From: LVI-A0039 sp033105485
Lineage (GTDB): Bacteria; Bacillota_I; Bacilli_A; UBA3375
Reading direction: 5' to 3'
Length of the DNA stretch: 64,000 bases
NCBI GenBank assembly: GCA_033105485.1
Contig: CP136956.1
Coordinates: 1,364,001-1,428,000 of the forward strand
The notes below the pieces were generated by a model. That model was given only the letters and a program-made list of their open reading frames with translations. It made no database searches and was not told the origin of the DNA. The position numbers were made by a program, and so were the translations under genes. Below are positions 6,887 to 16,008 of this stretch, piece by piece; within the stretch, counting starts at the first letter, position 1; every line of letters starts with the position of its first letter.

Positions 6887-8649
6887 TGGATACAAAATAT
6901 ACATGGGATTTAAGTTCTTTATATTCAAATCAAGAACTTATCTTCCAAGATATTGAATTAGCTGAAAAGTTAGCCCATGAGTTTACAGCTAAATACAACA
7001 ATATACAATTAACGAAAGAACATCTAAAACTTAGTTTAGATGATTATTTTACAATTACGCGTACTTTAGATCGACCAATGACGTACGCACATCATAAATT
7101 AGATGAGTCAACATCTGACCAAGAAAGTATTCGTTTAGAGGCGACAGTTAAAAGTCAGGTATTATCAATATATAGTAATCTATCTTTCTATATGCCGATG
7201 TTAACAGCTCATAAAGAACTTGTTGAAAGTGCAATCGATGATGAATCTTTTAGTAATTATAAACAGGTCTTAATTGAAGTTAGAAACAGCGGTAAATATA
7301 CCCTTGATGAACGTAGCGAGAAGTTACTTGCAGACGCGAGTGAAAGCTTAGCGCAACCAAGTAAGATCTATGAAGTATTAACAAATGCTGATTTAAAATT
7401 TGATGATATTATGGATAGTGATGACTCGAGCAGACCAATGAGTCACGGATTATATGGTGCATATTTAATGGACAATGACCGCATATTACGAGCTAATGCA
7501 TTCAAAGAGATGTTAGGTAAATTCGCAAGTATTAATATGACGCTTGCAACAACTTATACTGGTCAAATTACCAAAGATATGTTTGCAGTTAAGACTAGAG
7601 GATATGAGTCAACTCGTCAACGTGCATTATTTGGAAACAACATAGATGAAGTTATTTACGATAACTTAATTAGTGTTGTTAATGATAACCTTGAAATTAA
7701 CCATGATTATGTAGCAATGCGTAAACACTACTTACAACTTGATGAAATGCACTTATATGATATGTATGTACCATTAATTGCTAGTAGTAACCGCGAGTAT
7801 TCATACGAAGAAGCGTGTGAACTTATCCTAGCCGCTTTTAAGCCATTAGGAGCTGACTATATAAAACTAGTAGAGCAAGCATTTGCTGAGCGTTGGATCG
7901 ATGTTTATGAGCGCGAAGGTAAACGAAGTGGAGCATACTCCGGTGGATGTTACGATAGTAAACCATTCATTTTATTAAATTACACAAAAACTTTAAATGA
8001 TGTTTACACATTAGCTCACGAAGTAGGTCACTCAATTCATACTTATTTAGCTAATAACAAGCAAGAGTACCACAATAGTCGCTATGTTATTTTCGTCGCA
8101 GAAATTGCATCGACTTTAAATGAGCTATTACTTACTGATTACTTATTTGAAAATGCAAATAGTGATGAGCAGCGTGCAAGCATCTTAAATTACAAACTTG
8201 AGCAATACCGTACAACGGTTGTTCGTCAAACAATGTTCGCTGAGTTTGAATACGAATCGAAAAGCAAATTCGAATCTGGAACAAAATTAGCAAGTTCAGA
8301 TTTAAACAGTATGTATTACGAGTTAAATAAAAACTACTTTGGTGATGCTGTGATTTTAGATCAAGAGATAGAGTATGAATGGTCGCGTATTCCGCACTTC
8401 TACTACAATTACTATGTATATCAATATGCTACTAGTTTCTGTTATGCAGTTGATATTTTCAATAGAATTAAAGCTGATAATAGCTTCAGTTCTAAATACT
8501 TAGACTTCTTAGCAATCGGAGGTAGCAATGATGCAATTAGCAGCTTAGCGACTATCGATATAGATGCTAGAAGTAAAACGCCGTATCAAGAAGCATTTAA
8601 TGACTTCAGAGATACGTTAGATAAATTTAAACAACTAATAAACAATTAA
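6886..8649 (+). CDS. pepF: Oligoendopeptidase F (M3B metallopeptidase)
   Basis: Cytoplasmic zinc peptidase that degrades short peptides, 587 residues, a typical PepF length. The zinc-binding and catalytic motif AHEVGHSIH is present near residue 380, followed by the third zinc ligand region AEIASTLNELLL about 25 residues later. The C-terminal substrate-binding region (HFYYNYYVYQYATSF) is also characteristic. It starts within the stop codon of hpt (TAATG). Confidence 0.94.
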   Translation: MDTKYTWDLSSLYSNQELIFQDIELAEKLAHEFTAKYNNIQLTKEHLKLSLDDYFTITRTLDRPMTYAHHKLDESTSDQESIRLEATVKSQVLSIYSNLSFYMPMLTAHKELVESAIDDESFSNYKQVLIEVRNSGKYTLDERSEKLLADASESLAQPSKIYEVLTNADLKFDDIMDSDDSSRPMSHGLYGAYLMDNDRILRANAFKEMLGKFASINMTLATTYTGQITKDMFAVKTRGYESTRQRALFGNNIDEVIYDNLISVVNDNLEINHDYVAMRKHYLQLDEMHLYDMYVPLIASSNREYSYEEACELILAAFKPLGADYIKLVEQAFAERWIDVYEREGKRSGAYSGGCYDSKPFILLNYTKTLNDVYTLAHEVGHSIHTYLANNKQEYHNSRYVIFVAEIASTLNELLLTDYLFENANSDEQRASILNYKLEQYRTTVVRQTMFAEFEYESKSKFESGTKLASSDLNSMYYELNKNYFGDAVILDQEIEYEWSRIPHFYYNYYVYQYATSFCYAVDIFNRIKADNSFSSKYLDFLAIGGSNDAISSLATIDIDARSKTPYQEAFNDFRDTLDKFKQLINN

Positions 8650-8661
8650 TTTGGAGGACAA

Positions 8662-9942
8662 ATGTTAGATATTAAAAGACTAATAAACGAAAAAGAAGAA
8701 ATGATCGCAAGTTTAAACTTACGTAATCCAGAATTCGGAGCTGAGATTGAAGAAATCATCAGTACTTACGAAGAGTACACTGCAAAATTAAACGCAATGG
8801 AAACTGCTAAAAGTGAACTTAACAAAAAAAGTAAATTAATCGGTCAATATAAAAAAGAAGGAAAAGATACTACAGAATTATTCGCTGAAATCGATAGCTT
8901 AAAAGCTGCAACTGACAAAACAGCAGTAGAAGCTTTACGTGAAAGTTACACAAGTAGACTTATGCGTGTTCCTAACTTCTTACAAGCAGATACACCAATC
9001 GGAAACGATGATGAAGATAACGTTGAAGTTAAAAGATGGGGAGTAAAACCTGAATTTGACTTTGAACCTAAACAACACTTCGAAGTTGAACCGGCTAAAG
9101 ACTTAGACTTTGATCGTGCTGCGAAAATTGCTAAATCAAGATTTGTTATTACTCGTGGGTTCGTTGCAAGACTTGAACGTGCAATTACTAACTACATGTT
9201 AGATACTCACACTGAGCGTGGATATGAAGAAGTTGGTGTACCATTCATCGCTAGTCAAGATTCATTACTTGCAAGTGGTCAATTACCAAAATTCGAAAAT
9301 GACTTATTCAAAATTGCTCAAAATGGTGGAGACGATGATGAGTTTGAAAACGAAAGAAACTTCTACTTAATTCCAACTGCTGAAGTTGTTTTAGCAAACT
9401 TACATCGTGATGAAATTATTGATGGAAGTAGCTTACCATTAAACTATACAGCTTACTCTCAATGTTTCCGTAAAGAAGCAGGTAGTGCAGGTCGTGATAC
9501 TCGTGGATTAATTCGTATGCACCAATTCGGTAAAGTTGAATTATTCAAATATACAAATCCTGAAACTAGTAATGCTGAACTTGATAAAATGGTTGAAGAT
9601 GCAGAGAAAATTTTACAAGATTTCGGATTACACTACCGTATCGTAAGATTATGTTCTGGAGACGTTGGATTTGGAGCTAGTAAAACATTCGATTTAGAAG
9701 TATGGTTCCCATCTCAAGATAAGTTCCGTGAAGTATCTTCTTGTTCAAATGTTTGGGACTTCCAAGCAAGACGTGGGAAAATCAGATTCAGAGATGAAGA
9801 TGGAAAAGTTTCTCACCCTCATATGTTAAACGGAAGTGGTATGGCAACTGGTCGTATCTTAGCAGCAATCTTAGAAAACTTCCAAAACGCTGATGGAACT
9901 GTAGATGTACCAGAAGCATTATTACCTTACTTAGGTCGCTAA
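8662..9942 (+). CDS. serS: Seryl-tRNA synthetase
   Basis: Class II aminoacyl-tRNA synthetase that charges tRNA-Ser, 426 residues. The N-terminal coiled-coil arm that grips the long variable arm of tRNA-Ser spans about residues 25-100. Motif 2 FRKEAGSAGRDTRGLIR and motif 3 NGSGMATGRILAAILE are intact. The start is supported by GGAGG 5 bases upstream. It is followed 22 bases later by L-serine dehydratase; joining the main serine consumer with serine catabolism in one unit is notable. No T-box leader is seen. Confidence 0.97.
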   Translation: MLDIKRLINEKEEMIASLNLRNPEFGAEIEEIISTYEEYTAKLNAMETAKSELNKKSKLIGQYKKEGKDTTELFAEIDSLKAATDKTAVEALRESYTSRLMRVPNFLQADTPIGNDDEDNVEVKRWGVKPEFDFEPKQHFEVEPAKDLDFDRAAKIAKSRFVITRGFVARLERAITNYMLDTHTERGYEEVGVPFIASQDSLLASGQLPKFENDLFKIAQNGGDDDEFENERNFYLIPTAEVVLANLHRDEIIDGSSLPLNYTAYSQCFRKEAGSAGRDTRGLIRMHQFGKVELFKYTNPETSNAELDKMVEDAEKILQDFGLHYRIVRLCSGDVGFGASKTFDLEVWFPSQDKFREVSSCSNVWDFQARRGKIRFRDEDGKVSHPHMLNGSGMATGRILAAILENFQNADGTVDVPEALLPYLGR

Positions 9943-9964
9943 TAAATTAATTTAGGAGAGAGTT

Positions 9965-11167
9965 ATGATTAGTCAAAAAGATGTATTCAAAATTGGGGCA
10001 GGGCCTTCATCATCACATACGATGGGACCTGAACGCGCTAGTATCATGTTTAAACAAGCGTATCCAACATTAAAGTCAGTTAAATGTACTTTATTTGGAA
10101 GCTTAGCATTAACTGGTAAAGGACACTTAACGGACTGGATTATTGAGAAATCTTTAGCACCAGTTCCAGTTGAGTTTGTTTGGAATTACTTAGAAAGTAA
10201 CATTGGTCATGAAAATACAATGATGTTTGAAGGTACGCTTGAAGATGATACTGTAATTGAATGGACAATCTACTCAATCGGTGGAGGAGATGTTAAAATT
10301 GTTGGGTTCGAAAATGAAGACCCAGCAGTTGATGTTTACCCACATAATACGTTCACAGAAATTAGTGAATATTGTGAATCAAAAAATATTTCATACTTTG
10401 ATTATGTAATGGAGTTTGAACCAGAAGTAATTGAACATCTAACTAAGGTTTGGGATGTTATGAAAAGTGCAATTTACCGTGGGATTACTGCTGATGGTAA
10501 AATTCCAGGTGAACTAGGTGTTACAAGACGTGCAAAAGCACTTTTCAATACAGATAGTAAACACATGCGTTTAGAAGCATATGCTTACGCTGTAAACGAA
10601 GAAAATGCATCAGGTGGACAAATTGTTACAGCTCCTACTTGTGGTGCAGCAGGTGTGTTACCGGCAGTTTTAAAGTATTATCAAGATGATCTAGATCTTT
10701 TTGATGAGCAAGTAATTGAAGGATTAGCAGTAGCTGGATTACTTGGTGCAGTTGTAAAACACAACGCTACAATTAGTGGTGCAGAAGGTGGATGTCAAGC
10801 TGAGGTTGGAACAGCAACAGCAATGGCAGCAGGTGCCGCTGCATACTTAAACGGATGTAATAATCGACAAATTGAAGCAGCAGCTGAAATTGGGTTAGAA
10901 CACCAAATTGGATTAACTTGTGACCCGGTATTAGGTTATGTACAAGTGCCTTGTATTCAACGTAATGCAGTTGGTGCAGGTAAAGCTAAGACAGCATTCA
11001 AGATTGCTCAAGCAACTGCGAGTGAAGAACAAGTTTACTTTGATACAATTGTTGAAGTTATGTATGAAACTGGTAAAGATATGGCAGCCGAGTACCGTGA
11101 AACATCATTAGGTGGACTTGCAAAGTTATACAAAAATCGTTTAAAAGAAGATAAAGAAAATAAATAA
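9965..11167 (+). CDS. sdaA: L-serine dehydratase, one-chain (fused beta-alpha) iron-sulfur type
   Basis: Deaminates L-serine to pyruvate and ammonia using a [4Fe-4S] cluster. Beta-domain signature near the N-terminus (FKIGAGPSSSHTMGPERA) and alpha-domain with cluster cysteines in APTCGAAGVLP, GAEGGCQAEVGTATAMAAG, GLTCDPVLG and QVPCIQRNAVG. Most Firmicutes encode separate SdaAA and SdaAB subunits; here both are in one chain of 400 residues, shorter than the roughly 455-residue proteobacterial fusions, with little linker between domains. It is downstream of serS with a GGAGAG site and ends in a terminator. Confidence 0.92.
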   Translation: MISQKDVFKIGAGPSSSHTMGPERASIMFKQAYPTLKSVKCTLFGSLALTGKGHLTDWIIEKSLAPVPVEFVWNYLESNIGHENTMMFEGTLEDDTVIEWTIYSIGGGDVKIVGFENEDPAVDVYPHNTFTEISEYCESKNISYFDYVMEFEPEVIEHLTKVWDVMKSAIYRGITADGKIPGELGVTRRAKALFNTDSKHMRLEAYAYAVNEENASGGQIVTAPTCGAAGVLPAVLKYYQDDLDLFDEQVIEGLAVAGLLGAVVKHNATISGAEGGCQAEVGTATAMAAGAAAYLNGCNNRQIEAAAEIGLEHQIGLTCDPVLGYVQVPCIQRNAVGAGKAKTAFKIAQATASEEQVYFDTIVEVMYETGKDMAAEYRETSLGGLAKLYKNRLKEDKENK

Positions 11168-11175
11168 TATTTAAG

Positions 11176-11200
11176 AGATGGCTATTTAGTCATCTTTTTT
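11176..11200 (+). terminator. Terminator after serS-sdaA
   Basis: Arms AGATGGCT and AGTCATCT (one G-T pair), a four-base loop, then six T residues. Confidence 0.85.
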
Positions 11201-11268
11201 ATATACACTTTTTTGAAATAATTCTCAAACCATAGATAAATTATTGTATCCTATAGAAAAGGAGTAAA

Positions 11269-11916
11269 GTGAAAATTCTTATAATTGAAGATGAACCAAT
11301 AATTAATGATTACATGCGTGCATTATTACAAGACGACTATCAAGTTGTTAGTAGCTTTGATGCAAGTGGAGCTATTAAAATTATTGAAGAGGGCGACGTT
11401 GAATTAATTTTATGTGATATTATTTTAGGTCATGAAAGTGGCTTTAGTGTATTAGAGTATATTCAAAACCACGGTTTTAAAATACCAACAGTTATGTTAA
11501 CCGCCTTAGATGATGAGCAAAGTTTAACGACTGCATATGACTTAGGGGCAGTTGATTACATTGTCAAACCAGTTAATAAACAAATTTTAAAAATGAAGGT
11601 TCGTAATCTTCAAACTTATTTAAAGCCTAAAGATAATGAATTAGAAATTGATACCAATTTATTTGTAGTTAAGATTAATGGAGTTGATATTAATCTAACA
11701 AACATTGAGTATGAAATCTTTGCTTTATTATCATCAGCACCTGATCGAGTATTTACCAAAGATAATCTAATTGATACAATATGGCATGGTAATCATAGTA
11801 TGAGTAATCGAATAGTAGATACTAATATTTTCAACCTCCGAAAGAAGCTTGGTCATAAATCGGAACTAATAAAAACAAAACGTGGAGTAGGTTATTACTA
11901 TGAAAATAAGAAATAA
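11269..11916 (+). CDS. OmpR/PhoB family response regulator
   Basis: Two-component response regulator of 215 residues. Receiver domain residues 1-115: acidic pair near the N-terminus (IIEDEP), phosphoacceptor Asp50 in LILCDIILG, and the conserved Lys in DYIVKPV. C-terminal winged-helix DNA-binding domain from about 125 (VDINLTNIEYEIFALL, VDTNIFNLRKKLG). GTG at 11269 is the start, with AAAGGAG 6 bases upstream. It overlaps the histidine kinase gene by 17 bases. The ABC transporter 70 bases after the kinase is a plausible target, an arrangement common for peptide-sensing and detoxification modules. Confidence 0.92.
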   Translation: MKILIIEDEPIINDYMRALLQDDYQVVSSFDASGAIKIIEEGDVELILCDIILGHESGFSVLEYIQNHGFKIPTVMLTALDDEQSLTTAYDLGAVDYIVKPVNKQILKMKVRNLQTYLKPKDNELEIDTNLFVVKINGVDINLTNIEYEIFALLSSAPDRVFTKDNLIDTIWHGNHSMSNRIVDTNIFNLRKKLGHKSELIKTKRGVGYYYENKK

Positions 11917-13054
11917 AATAATCGTCCTGTTTACAGTTATTCTTGTCGTGGTTATTGGGCTCGGAACGTTTGCTACTGCCTATGTTAGTAACCACTATAT
12001 TCATTACAAATACGATGCAGCATATGCAAACTACTATAAACAAGAAATGACAACAAGTGAGTTTTCTGAATATCTTATTAATGAAGGGTTTATTGTTACC
12101 GAACAGGAAATCCCTGAATATAAAACTGCCGCCAATATAAGTTGTCATATTGAGGATGATCAAATTGTTGTCTATGAAAATGATAAACCAGTATTATATG
12201 CGGTTTTAAATGAGAATATAGTAACTGATCTTAATCGCTTACTAATTTATGCAGCTCTATTCATCAATGTGATTATCATCATGACATTAGTTATTATTTA
12301 CGTTTACTTTAATAAAAGTATATTGTTTAAACTAAATAAATTAGAAAATGAAATGGTTAATTTTAAGTCGGTAGATTCTTATCCTGTAAATAATAATAGT
12401 ACTGAAAATGAAATAGATTTACTTACAAATGAATTTTATAAAATGGCAAATACAATTAAGGTTGAAGACAAACAGAAAAAGTTTTTAATAATGACACTAT
12501 CACATGAACTTAAAAACCCAATTAGTAACATTGAAGCTGTCATTGATATGAATCGCCTTGAGGTTAAGCCATACAATGATAATCAAAAGCAAAATGAACT
12601 TGTCGAAATTCAGGTTGAAAAGATGAAAACAATAGTAAGTGATTTACTTAATGCTTACACGTATGAAATTAATCAAGAGCCGCAACTAGTCGATATTAAA
12701 TCAGCGATTCGGGAAGTAGTATCATCTCAAGCACTTGCTACATCGAATCTGATATTTGTCTATAATCAAGATAGTGACTATAATCTTCAAGTTAATCATA
12801 AGGTATTTGAACACATAGTAAGTAATATAGTGAGTAATATTTATAAGTATGCACAAGATGATAGCCAAGTTACTATTACAATAACTGATAGTGAGATTAA
12901 ATTTGAAAATGTGCGTAGTAAAGAGCCTCGTGATAAATCAACAGAAATCCGTATTTTACTAAATCAATACTTATGTCATGAAATAGGTCTTGAAACTGAA
13001 GTTGAAGAAAAAAGCGAAACATATACAACTTATATTAAGTATAAAAGTAACTAG
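11900..13054 (+). CDS. Sensor histidine kinase with degenerate ATP-lid region
   Basis: Membrane sensor kinase of 384 residues: membrane segment 1 at about 7-29, a short extracellular domain (30-112), segment 2 at about 114-137, HAMP-like linker, and a HisKA domain with His202 in TLSHELKNPISNIEAV. The N-box-like EHIVSNIVSNIYKYA is present, but the DxGxG and GxG boxes that normally follow are not visible; the tail runs DSEIKFENVRSKEPRD to the end. ATP binding may be altered or the protein may act mainly as a phosphatase; this is inference. It is translated from within the regulator gene, and a terminator overlaps its stop codon. Confidence 0.85.
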   Translation: MKIRNKIIVLFTVILVVVIGLGTFATAYVSNHYIHYKYDAAYANYYKQEMTTSEFSEYLINEGFIVTEQEIPEYKTAANISCHIEDDQIVVYENDKPVLYAVLNENIVTDLNRLLIYAALFINVIIIMTLVIIYVYFNKSILFKLNKLENEMVNFKSVDSYPVNNNSTENEIDLLTNEFYKMANTIKVEDKQKKFLIMTLSHELKNPISNIEAVIDMNRLEVKPYNDNQKQNELVEIQVEKMKTIVSDLLNAYTYEINQEPQLVDIKSAIREVVSSQALATSNLIFVYNQDSDYNLQVNHKVFEHIVSNIVSNIYKYAQDDSQVTITITDSEIKFENVRSKEPRDKSTEIRILLNQYLCHEIGLETEVEEKSETYTTYIKYKSN

Positions 13055-13072
13055 TAATAGTTACTTTTTTTT
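13045..13072 (+). terminator. Terminator overlapping the histidine kinase stop codon
   Basis: Perfect 9-bp stem AAGTAACTA/TAGTTACTT with a four-base loop, then a run of T residues. It separates the two-component genes from the ABC transporter. Confidence 0.85.
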
Positions 13073-13125
13073 ATCTCTTATCATAATCTTAACATTTAGT
13101 TTGTACACTTTTATGTGGAGGAAAC

Positions 13126-15165
13126 ATGAAACTACAAAATTTAAATAAGAAATATAAGCAAAAAGTAATTTATGATCAAATGGATATTGATTTAAGTAAT
13201 AATGGAATTCATGTATTATATGGTGAAAGTGGAAGTGGGAAATCTACTTTAATTAATATCTTACTTGGTGTTGATAAGAACGTTGAAGGTCAATATATCG
13301 TTGATGGTGTAGAACTGACACCAGATCAAATTGATAATTTCCGTCAACAAAACATTGGCTACATGGCACAAAGTAACGGGATTATTGAGCAATTTACTGT
13401 ATATCAAAATATTAAATTATATGATCAAAACATAGCTGATGAAAAGATTGAGGAAATTTTAAAGTTATTAGAAATTGATAACTTGATAAACGAACTTGGT
13501 AAAAGTTTAAGTGGAGGTCAACGTCAACGTGTTCGTCTGGCAAGATCACTAATTAGAGATAAAAAGATTATTATTATGGATGAGCCAACAAATAACTTAG
13601 ATGATAAAAATGTTCAAGTCATACTAAATATCTTAAGTAAACTTAGTGTAGATAAAACATTAGTAATCGCTACTCACGATGCAAGGGTAATAAGTAAGGC
13701 CAACTTTGTGCATGAGATTAAAAATAATAAGATTGAAACTAAAGTCAATGATGGAAATACGAGTGAAGTAGAATATACTGAAAATACAGAAACAAACTTT
13801 AAAGAGTTTGAGTACGCACTACAAACAATGAAAAGTTTGTTCTCTGTCAAGTTTATACCGATCATTTTAATGCTTTTCGGAGTATTAGGATTATCATTCT
13901 TTTTAAGTGGTTTAAATAAAGAAAAAGCATTATATGAGGACCATTTATTAAACTTACAACCGGGTATTATTTTTGTAACAGAAAACTCACGTCTGAACTC
14001 TGAGGGAGTTTATGTAGGAGATAACGAATCACTTATGAGTGTAGACCAGGTAGCAAACTTAGAAAGTTTGGATGCAGTTGATGATGTTTATATTCGTAGT
14101 ACAGTTTTAACAGAATCTAAGAATTTGCAAAAATACATTGTAAATGCAGATAAGGTAATTACTGATGAAACACTAGAGATGTATTTTACTAAGGTCGAAA
14201 ACATTGATAGTTCAAAATATAATTCTGTCGAAAACCAAGTGTACTATTATTTATACGAAGCATTACCATACGATATGTTTTCGGCGGGAATTACCTCTTT
14301 AGAAGAGAGCTATGTTGAGACAGTAGAAGGGGATTATCCCCAAGATAACACTAATCAAGTATTAGTACCGTTATCACTAGCTAATGCCGAAGAGGCAATA
14401 AGTGTTGGAAATGAAGTGACGTATAATTCTCAAATATACGAAGTTAGTGGTATTTATGATGATTTAAAATACATCGAACTAGCAACAGATAATACGCTAA
14501 CATTCGAATCTTATAGTTCAAAAGTGCAAAATAAAATCTATTATGCATTTACTGATAAACAAGTTCCAACAGCTAAACAACTTGAAAATTATTATAAACA
14601 AAATCAAAGTTCATTTACAAATAGTGGAATTAATAGTTTAGAACAGTTTAAGACTGCTTATCAAGATGGAATCGCAGAAGTGATTGTTGATTATGATCAA
14701 GACCAAGATGAAAGTGTGTACAGTCAGATTGAAGAACTTGGCTTAGAGCAGGATTCGAGATATACAATGTATTTAGATCACCAAGGTGACTTTGCGCAAA
14801 TTAGAAATAAGAAGATTATATCGATGGTTGTCTTATTCGTTGTGTTCTTAGTATTCTTTGGACTAATCTATAAATATCGTTTTGCATTTAGATTAGAAGA
14901 GTTTAATATTTTATTTGACAATGGTTTATTACCAAGTCAAATTATTAAGTTATTAACTTTAGAGTCAATTATGGATACGATTATTGTTGGGGTAGGACTA
15001 AGTTTATCACTTGTAATTGGAAATCTAATCGCACCAATGTTTGGATTAAGTGGACTGATGATCACTATCAGTGATGTTGTTGTTACAGTTGTATTTGTAC
15101 TTGTTAGTTTAATTTTGATTAATGTTTTAAACTTTAAGTTTAGTTTAAAGAAAAGAGGTAAATAA
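13126..15165 (+). CDS. ABC transporter with fused ATPase and MacB/FtsX-like permease
   Basis: 679-residue fusion. ATPase domain residues 1-210: Walker A GESGSGKST (about 35-43), signature LSGGQRQRVRLARSL, Walker B IIIMDEPTNNLDD, switch His in VIATHDARV. Permease part: membrane segment at about 243-265, a large extracellular domain (about 266-565), then three segments near 568-590, 612-640 and 648-672. This four-segment layout is that of MacB/LolD-E type mechanotransmitter ABC systems, not of import permeases. Its position after a two-component system suggests antimicrobial-peptide or cell-envelope stress defence. The start follows GGAGG. Its stop overlaps the next start (TAATG). Confidence 0.85.
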   Translation: MKLQNLNKKYKQKVIYDQMDIDLSNNGIHVLYGESGSGKSTLINILLGVDKNVEGQYIVDGVELTPDQIDNFRQQNIGYMAQSNGIIEQFTVYQNIKLYDQNIADEKIEEILKLLEIDNLINELGKSLSGGQRQRVRLARSLIRDKKIIIMDEPTNNLDDKNVQVILNILSKLSVDKTLVIATHDARVISKANFVHEIKNNKIETKVNDGNTSEVEYTENTETNFKEFEYALQTMKSLFSVKFIPIILMLFGVLGLSFFLSGLNKEKALYEDHLLNLQPGIIFVTENSRLNSEGVYVGDNESLMSVDQVANLESLDAVDDVYIRSTVLTESKNLQKYIVNADKVITDETLEMYFTKVENIDSSKYNSVENQVYYYLYEALPYDMFSAGITSLEESYVETVEGDYPQDNTNQVLVPLSLANAEEAISVGNEVTYNSQIYEVSGIYDDLKYIELATDNTLTFESYSSKVQNKIYYAFTDKQVPTAKQLENYYKQNQSSFTNSGINSLEQFKTAYQDGIAEVIVDYDQDQDESVYSQIEELGLEQDSRYTMYLDHQGDFAQIRNKKIISMVVLFVVFLVFFGLIYKYRFAFRLEEFNILFDNGLLPSQIIKLLTLESIMDTIIVGVGLSLSLVIGNLIAPMFGLSGLMITISDVVVTVVFVLVSLILINVLNFKFSLKKRGK

Positions 15166-15476
15166 TGAAGAAGATTATAATCGGACTAGTAGCTCTAGTT
15201 GCTGTTTTACTAGTAGCTTTATTGCTGCTAGGATCTGGGGGATATAAAGCCGGAGATGTTTTAACAGAAGGTAGCTATATCTATGGAGAAGACATTAAAG
15301 AAAGTAGTTATATGTATAACTTTACTGGACCAGGTGAGGTTATAATAACAAGCGGAGATACCGAAGTTTACTATCGTGAATTACTTGAGGGAGAAACAAT
15401 TCACGAACATTACATTCCTTTAACAACAGGTGATGTAATTGAAGTAAAAGGAGATGCAGACTTCGGACTAATTTAG
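15165..15476 (+). CDS. Small membrane-anchored protein downstream of the ABC transporter
   Basis: 103 residues: N-terminal hydrophobic segment (IIIGLVALVAVLLVALLLL) followed by an extracytoplasmic domain of about 80 residues, acidic and predicted beta-rich (YKAGDVLTEGSYIYGED, HEHYIPLTTGDVIEV). There is no lipobox cysteine, so it is probably an uncleaved anchor or secreted protein. It starts inside the transporter stop codon (TAATG), so it is very likely a functional accessory of that transporter. Family not recognised. Confidence 0.7.
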   Translation: MKKIIIGLVALVAVLLVALLLLGSGGYKAGDVLTEGSYIYGEDIKESSYMYNFTGPGEVIITSGDTEVYYRELLEGETIHEHYIPLTTGDVIEVKGDADFGLI

Positions 15477-15581
15477 TAGTTTATGTATACGATAAATCTT
15501 ATTAAATATTGAGGTAATATAGTTAATGGTTAAGTGGCATATGCTATAATGGATTAGCAAAAAACTATTATAGGAGTAAAT

Positions 15582-15947
15582 ATGAGTGTAGGAATTGGAT
15601 ATGTAGTGCTTTATGTAAATGATACGGAAAAAACTGCAAACTTTTGGACAACAAACTTTGGGTTCGAAATTAAAAATGAAGTTGCAGCTGGAGAGCATAA
15701 AGTAATTACAATTGGAGCAACTGATAGTCAAACAAACTTTGAATTAGTGCCTTTAGCATTAATGGAAGGAAATCCGTTTAACTTAAACTTAGGTCTTCCA
15801 TCAATTTGTTTAAATACTGATGACTTACAAGCAGAGCACGAAAGATTAACTAGTCTTGGTGTAAATGTAACTGAGATTAGTGATCACGGTGGTCGTATGT
15901 CATTTGCGGTTATTGATGAAGATGGTAACGCATTCGCTATTGCCTAA
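15582..15947 (+). CDS. VOC superfamily (glyoxalase/bleomycin-resistance-like) protein
   Basis: 121-residue vicinal oxygen chelate protein with the paired beta-alpha-beta-beta-beta fold: YVVLYVNDTEKTANFWTTNF at the N-terminus and LPSICLNTDDLQAEHERL, HGGRMSFAVIDEDGNAFAI at the C-terminus. The substrate is unknown; the family includes glyoxalases, dioxygenases and antibiotic-binding proteins. An extended -10 box (TGCTATAAT, about 15542-15550) lies upstream. It is monocistronic and ends in a bidirectional terminator. Confidence 0.85.
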   Translation: MSVGIGYVVLYVNDTEKTANFWTTNFGFEIKNEVAAGEHKVITIGATDSQTNFELVPLALMEGNPFNLNLGLPSICLNTDDLQAEHERLTSLGVNVTEISDHGGRMSFAVIDEDGNAFAIA

Positions 15948-15960
15948 AGATAAAAAAGAA

Positions 15961-15996
15961 AATTCCAGCCTCGCATTATGCGTAGCTGGAATTTTT
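15961..15996. terminator. Bidirectional terminator between convergent genes
   Basis: Arms AATTCCAGC and GCTGGAATT with an inner CGCAT/ATGCG stem, T-rich on the right and A-rich on the left. It serves both the VOC gene and the convergent AAA ATPase gene. Confidence 0.8.
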
Positions 15997-16008
15997 AATT
16001 TAAAGAAT

